Assembly (NCBI GenBank): GCA_023150915.1
Contig: JAKLKA010000035.1
Span: 1-64,000 of the forward strand
DNA length: 64,000 nucleotides
Direction: 5' to 3'
Origin: Polyangiaceae bacterium
GTDB lineage: Bacteria; Myxococcota_A; Polyangia; Polyangiales; Polyangiaceae
The translations under genes were made by a program, and so were the position numbers. Of the stretch, positions 62,003-64,000 are shown one piece after another (position 1 is the stretch's first letter; every line of letters begins with the position of its first letter). A model generated the notes under the pieces. It was not told the DNA's origin and did no database searches. It saw only the letters and a list, made by a program, of their open reading frames with translations.

Positions 62003-63279
62003 CAGTAGAACACCGCCGTCTGGTTGTTGAGGGCCACGTCGGCTTGAATGGTGCGCACCCGAGCGAAGGGCGCCCCGGCGCTGGGCCCCAGGCCCACCCG
62101 GAAGAGCTGGCCGGGCAAGGGGGTGGGGGGGCTGGTGTCGCGATCCGGCTCTTGCGAGCGGACCGCCAGCCGAATGCGCACCGCGCGCACGCGCTGCGGG
62201 CCATTGCTCGGGTTGGCGACGTCGCCCACCAGATCGCCCGCGCGGGCAACGATCGCCGCGGCGTTGGTCTCGGGGAAGACTTGCAGGGTCTGATCGGTGA
62301 TCGAGGGCACGGCGTTGTCGGCGTGGGTGATGCCCAGCTTGAAGTCCACGGCGTACTCGCTGATCAACTCTTCGGTGCCAGCGATCAGGGTGCCGGCGGT
62401 GTCGACCTCGGCCCGGACCAGATCGAAGCGCGTGGTCGAGTCATAGGGGTGGCCGCCGGAGGTGTAGGCGGTGGCGTAGGCGGCGTTCGCCTGGATGTTC
62501 CGCAGGTCGTAGCGCACGAAGTTCACCACGTTGACCACCGCGCCGGTCACGTTGCCCTTCAGCCCACACAGGTTGCCCGCACCCTGCCGAAACAGCAGGG
62601 AAGGCTGGTTTTCGAGGATCACCTGCGGGCTGACGGCCGTTGCGACCCGGTTGATGGTGCCGTACTGCACCTCGCCCGATTGATCTTGAATGCGCAAGCC
62701 GCGACCCCGGACGCTGCCGAAGATCCCCTCGAGCATGGCCTGCTTGTTGGCTGATGCGGCATACCCCATCCGGCCCAGCGGACCGGTCAGCGACTGGAGG
62801 TGCACCACGTACTCGTTGCCCACCACCTCGACGTTCCAGATCGGGAACACCTCGGCGCCGGTGTAGCTGCCCATGATCATCAGCTCGTCGGGCGCCCGAC
62901 CGTTGTCGATCATGTGCTGGGCCAGCGCGGCCGGGGACTGCCCGGGTCGAATGCGCACCGAGGCCAGGCGGCGCAGCATGTTCGGGTAGGCCGTGGGGGT
63001 GCCGCACAGGTTGGGGTCTGCAGCCACGTTGGGGCTCGACAGGAACCCGGCGCGGGCCACGTCGGCCTTGAGCCGCTCGAACCCCACCAGCGCGCCCAGT
63101 GTGGCGTCCGACACGCGCGACTCGCGGGTGTAGAAGCGCCCGCTCTGGCGCGAGATGGCGAACACCGCCAGCGCGACGAACAGGCCGCCGGTGACGGCCA
63201 CCATCAGCTCGACCAGGGTGAAGCCCCGCCGGCGCCGGCGGCGAGCGAATGCGGGTTGGAGCAAAGGTACGGAGGCCAT
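62002..63279 (-). CDS. pilW: Minor pilin PilW
   Basis: The 425-residue protein has a prepilin leader with RRRRRRG|FTLVELMVAVTGG; cleavage after Gly19 gives a new N-terminal Phe and Glu-5 at about 24. The rest is a large beta-type domain. It is longer than PilW of Pseudomonas (about 270-280) and has a 150-residue extension. It is translationally coupled to pilV upstream (TGATG). Minor pilins prime pilus assembly and carry PilY1 to the tip. Confidence 0.92.
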   Translation of the reverse strand: MASVPLLQPAFARRRRRRGFTLVELMVAVTGGLFVALAVFAISRQSGRFYTRESRVSDATLGALVGFERLKADVARAGFLSSPNVAADPNLCGTPTAYPNMLRRLASVRIRPGQSPAALAQHMIDNGRAPDELMIMGSYTGAEVFPIWNVEVVGNEYVVHLQSLTGPLGRMGYAASANKQAMLEGIFGSVRGRGLRIQDQSGEVQYGTINRVATAVSPQVILENQPSLLFRQGAGNLCGLKGNVTGAVVNVVNFVRYDLRNIQANAAYATAYTSGGHPYDSTTRFDLVRAEVDTAGTLIAGTEELISEYAVDFKLGITHADNAVPSITDQTLQVFPETNAAAIVARAGDLVGDVANPSNGPQRVRAVRIRLAVRSQEPDRDTSPPTPLPGQLFRVGLGPSAGAPFARVRTIQADVALNNQTAVFY

Positions 63280-63875
63280 CACGGTGCGGTGTTCTGCTTC
63301 GCGGCCGAAGCCTGGTGGACGAAGTGGTACTTGAGCCCGGCGCCTTCGACGGCGGCGGGCGCGGTGGCCGGAGCGCAGACGGGCTGGTTGCCGATCGGCG
63401 CGCCCTGCCCGTCGCGCAGCCAGAAGACCCGCACCTCGGTGCGGATCAGGCCGTTGCCGGACGCTTCCGGGTAGAGCCACGACAGCCGGATGTGCGCGCA
63501 GAACACCGCATCGCCCGGGTTCGCGTCCGACACCGGATTGCCCAGCGCGTCGAAACCCGCACCGAACACCCGCGCGCCGCTATATGCCGGCCTAACCCAA
63601 CCCGCGCCCACCTGCTGCAGCCAGGTGGTCTGGTTCAGATCCGACGTGGTGGCCTTGGGCGACGGGTGGTTCCAGGCGGCCGCGTCGGCCGAGAGTTGCT
63701 CGAGCCAGGCCTGGGCGATGTGCGTGGCGATGGCCAGGTCGCGCGCGTGCTTGTTGGCGCCGACGGTCACCTTCTGCATCGCGATGATGCCCGAGACGCC
63801 GATGGCGAAGATGCTGATGGCCATCAGCAGCTCGACGGCGGTGTAGCCGCGGCGGCCCGTTGCCCGGACGCTCAC
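63279..63875 (-). CDS. pilV: Minor pilin PilV
   Basis: The 198-residue protein starts at GTG with TGRRG|YTAVELLMAISIFAIGVSGII; the mature N-terminus is Tyr rather than Phe, and Glu-5 is at about 15. The C-terminal part contains two cysteines (AVFCAHIRL, QPVCAPAT). Its start overlaps the stop of the upstream pseudopilin gene (GTGA). Confidence 0.9.
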   Translation of the reverse strand: MSVRATGRRGYTAVELLMAISIFAIGVSGIIAMQKVTVGANKHARDLAIATHIAQAWLEQLSADAAAWNHPSPKATTSDLNQTTWLQQVGAGWVRPAYSGARVFGAGFDALGNPVSDANPGDAVFCAHIRLSWLYPEASGNGLIRTEVRVFWLRDGQGAPIGNQPVCAPATAPAAVEGAGLKYHFVHQASAAKQNTAP

Positions 63876-64000
63876 AGGGTTGCCTCCACGGTGGCGGTGC
63901 CGAGCCGTGCGCTGCCGTTCGGCAGCACCAGCACCCAGCGCGCGGGGCCAACGGGGACATTGGTGCTGGTGTCGACCCGCGTCACCATCAGGCGCGGCAC
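63872..64000 (-). CDS. C-terminal part of a minor pilin, FimU/GspH-like (partial)
   Basis: Forty-two codons run from the right edge to a TGA overlapping the pilV start (GTGA). They encode VPRLMVTRVDTSTNVPVG, PARWVLVLPNGSARLG and TATVEATL, the beta-rich C-terminus of a GspH/FimU-like pseudopilin, which usually stands first in the cluster. The start and prepilin leader are outside the window, so the family call rests mainly on gene order. Confidence 0.7.
   Translation of the reverse strand: MPRLMVTRVDTSTNVPVGPARWVLVLPNGSARLGTATVEATL

Overview
The window is a dense, very GC-rich stretch (roughly two thirds or more G+C by eye, not computed) from a Gram-negative bacterium, most likely a myxobacterium of the Polyangia type (Myxococcota). 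The main pointers are a DUF2330 protein with a MYXO-CTERM tail (14357-16090), cysteine-rich lipoproteins with a MopE-type metal-binding motif, two eukaryote-like Ser/Thr kinases, a DUF2378-like protein, AgmX-like C-terminal domains and two type IV pilus loci. I found no tRNA, rRNA, CRISPR array, transposase or integrase. No gap without a gene exceeds 300 bases.

Left part (1-21 kb). A partial gene runs in from the left and is followed by short tandem repeats and a 14-bp palindrome. An outer-membrane porin and pilT/pilB follow on the minus strand. Divergent from pilB is a translationally coupled FHA protein/kinase pair, then a rhodanese-MoeB fusion. Next come a PAP2 membrane protein, a zinc-ribbon membrane protein, a MopE-like lipoprotein, a CoA-type Nudix hydrolase coupled to an acyl-CoA dehydrogenase, the DUF2330 protein, a penicillin-binding transpeptidase, a PilZ protein with a coiled-coil lipoprotein, a damaged AgmX-like lipoprotein gene, and a sulfonate/taurine-like ABC permease and binding protein without an ATPase.

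Middle part (21-43 kb). A coupled HAD phosphatase/nucleotidyltransferase pair and an M20 peptidase are followed by acetyl-CoA synthetase, a PEGA/TPR outer-membrane protein with a Ser/Thr kinase, and rpsT with a 54-residue basic protein under a good sigma-70-like promoter. An ECF sigma factor is coupled to a single-span membrane protein that may be its anti-sigma factor. A MacAB-like exporter has one adaptor, one ATPase and two FtsX permeases, and ends at a 52-bp tandem repeat. Then come a five-S1-domain protein, an Mrp-type ATPase and two very cysteine-rich lipoproteins.

Right part (42-64 kb). Two thioredoxin-like lipoproteins face a four-gene operon of lipoprotein, thioredoxin-like lipoprotein, outer-membrane barrel and MATE transporter; two of the three thioredoxin-like proteins look like paralogues. 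This is the best candidate here for an uncharacterised envelope system. Next are a DUF2378-like gene, two small envelope proteins, and a TetR operon with a palindromic operator over its promoter (MaoC-like and SnoaL-like proteins). A minus-strand run then carries the minor pilin genes (a partial fimU/gspH-like gene, pilV, pilW, pilX), pilY1, two small lipoproteins, gcvT-gcvH-gcvPA and a second PilZ protein.

Packing is extreme: many neighbours overlap by ATGA, GTGA, TTGA or TGATG, which implies translational coupling. Several genes have a -10-like hexamer only a few bases from the start codon, which suggests leaderless or nearly leaderless mRNAs. Gene starts were chosen from Shine-Dalgarno sequences, overlaps and signal peptides and are inferences.
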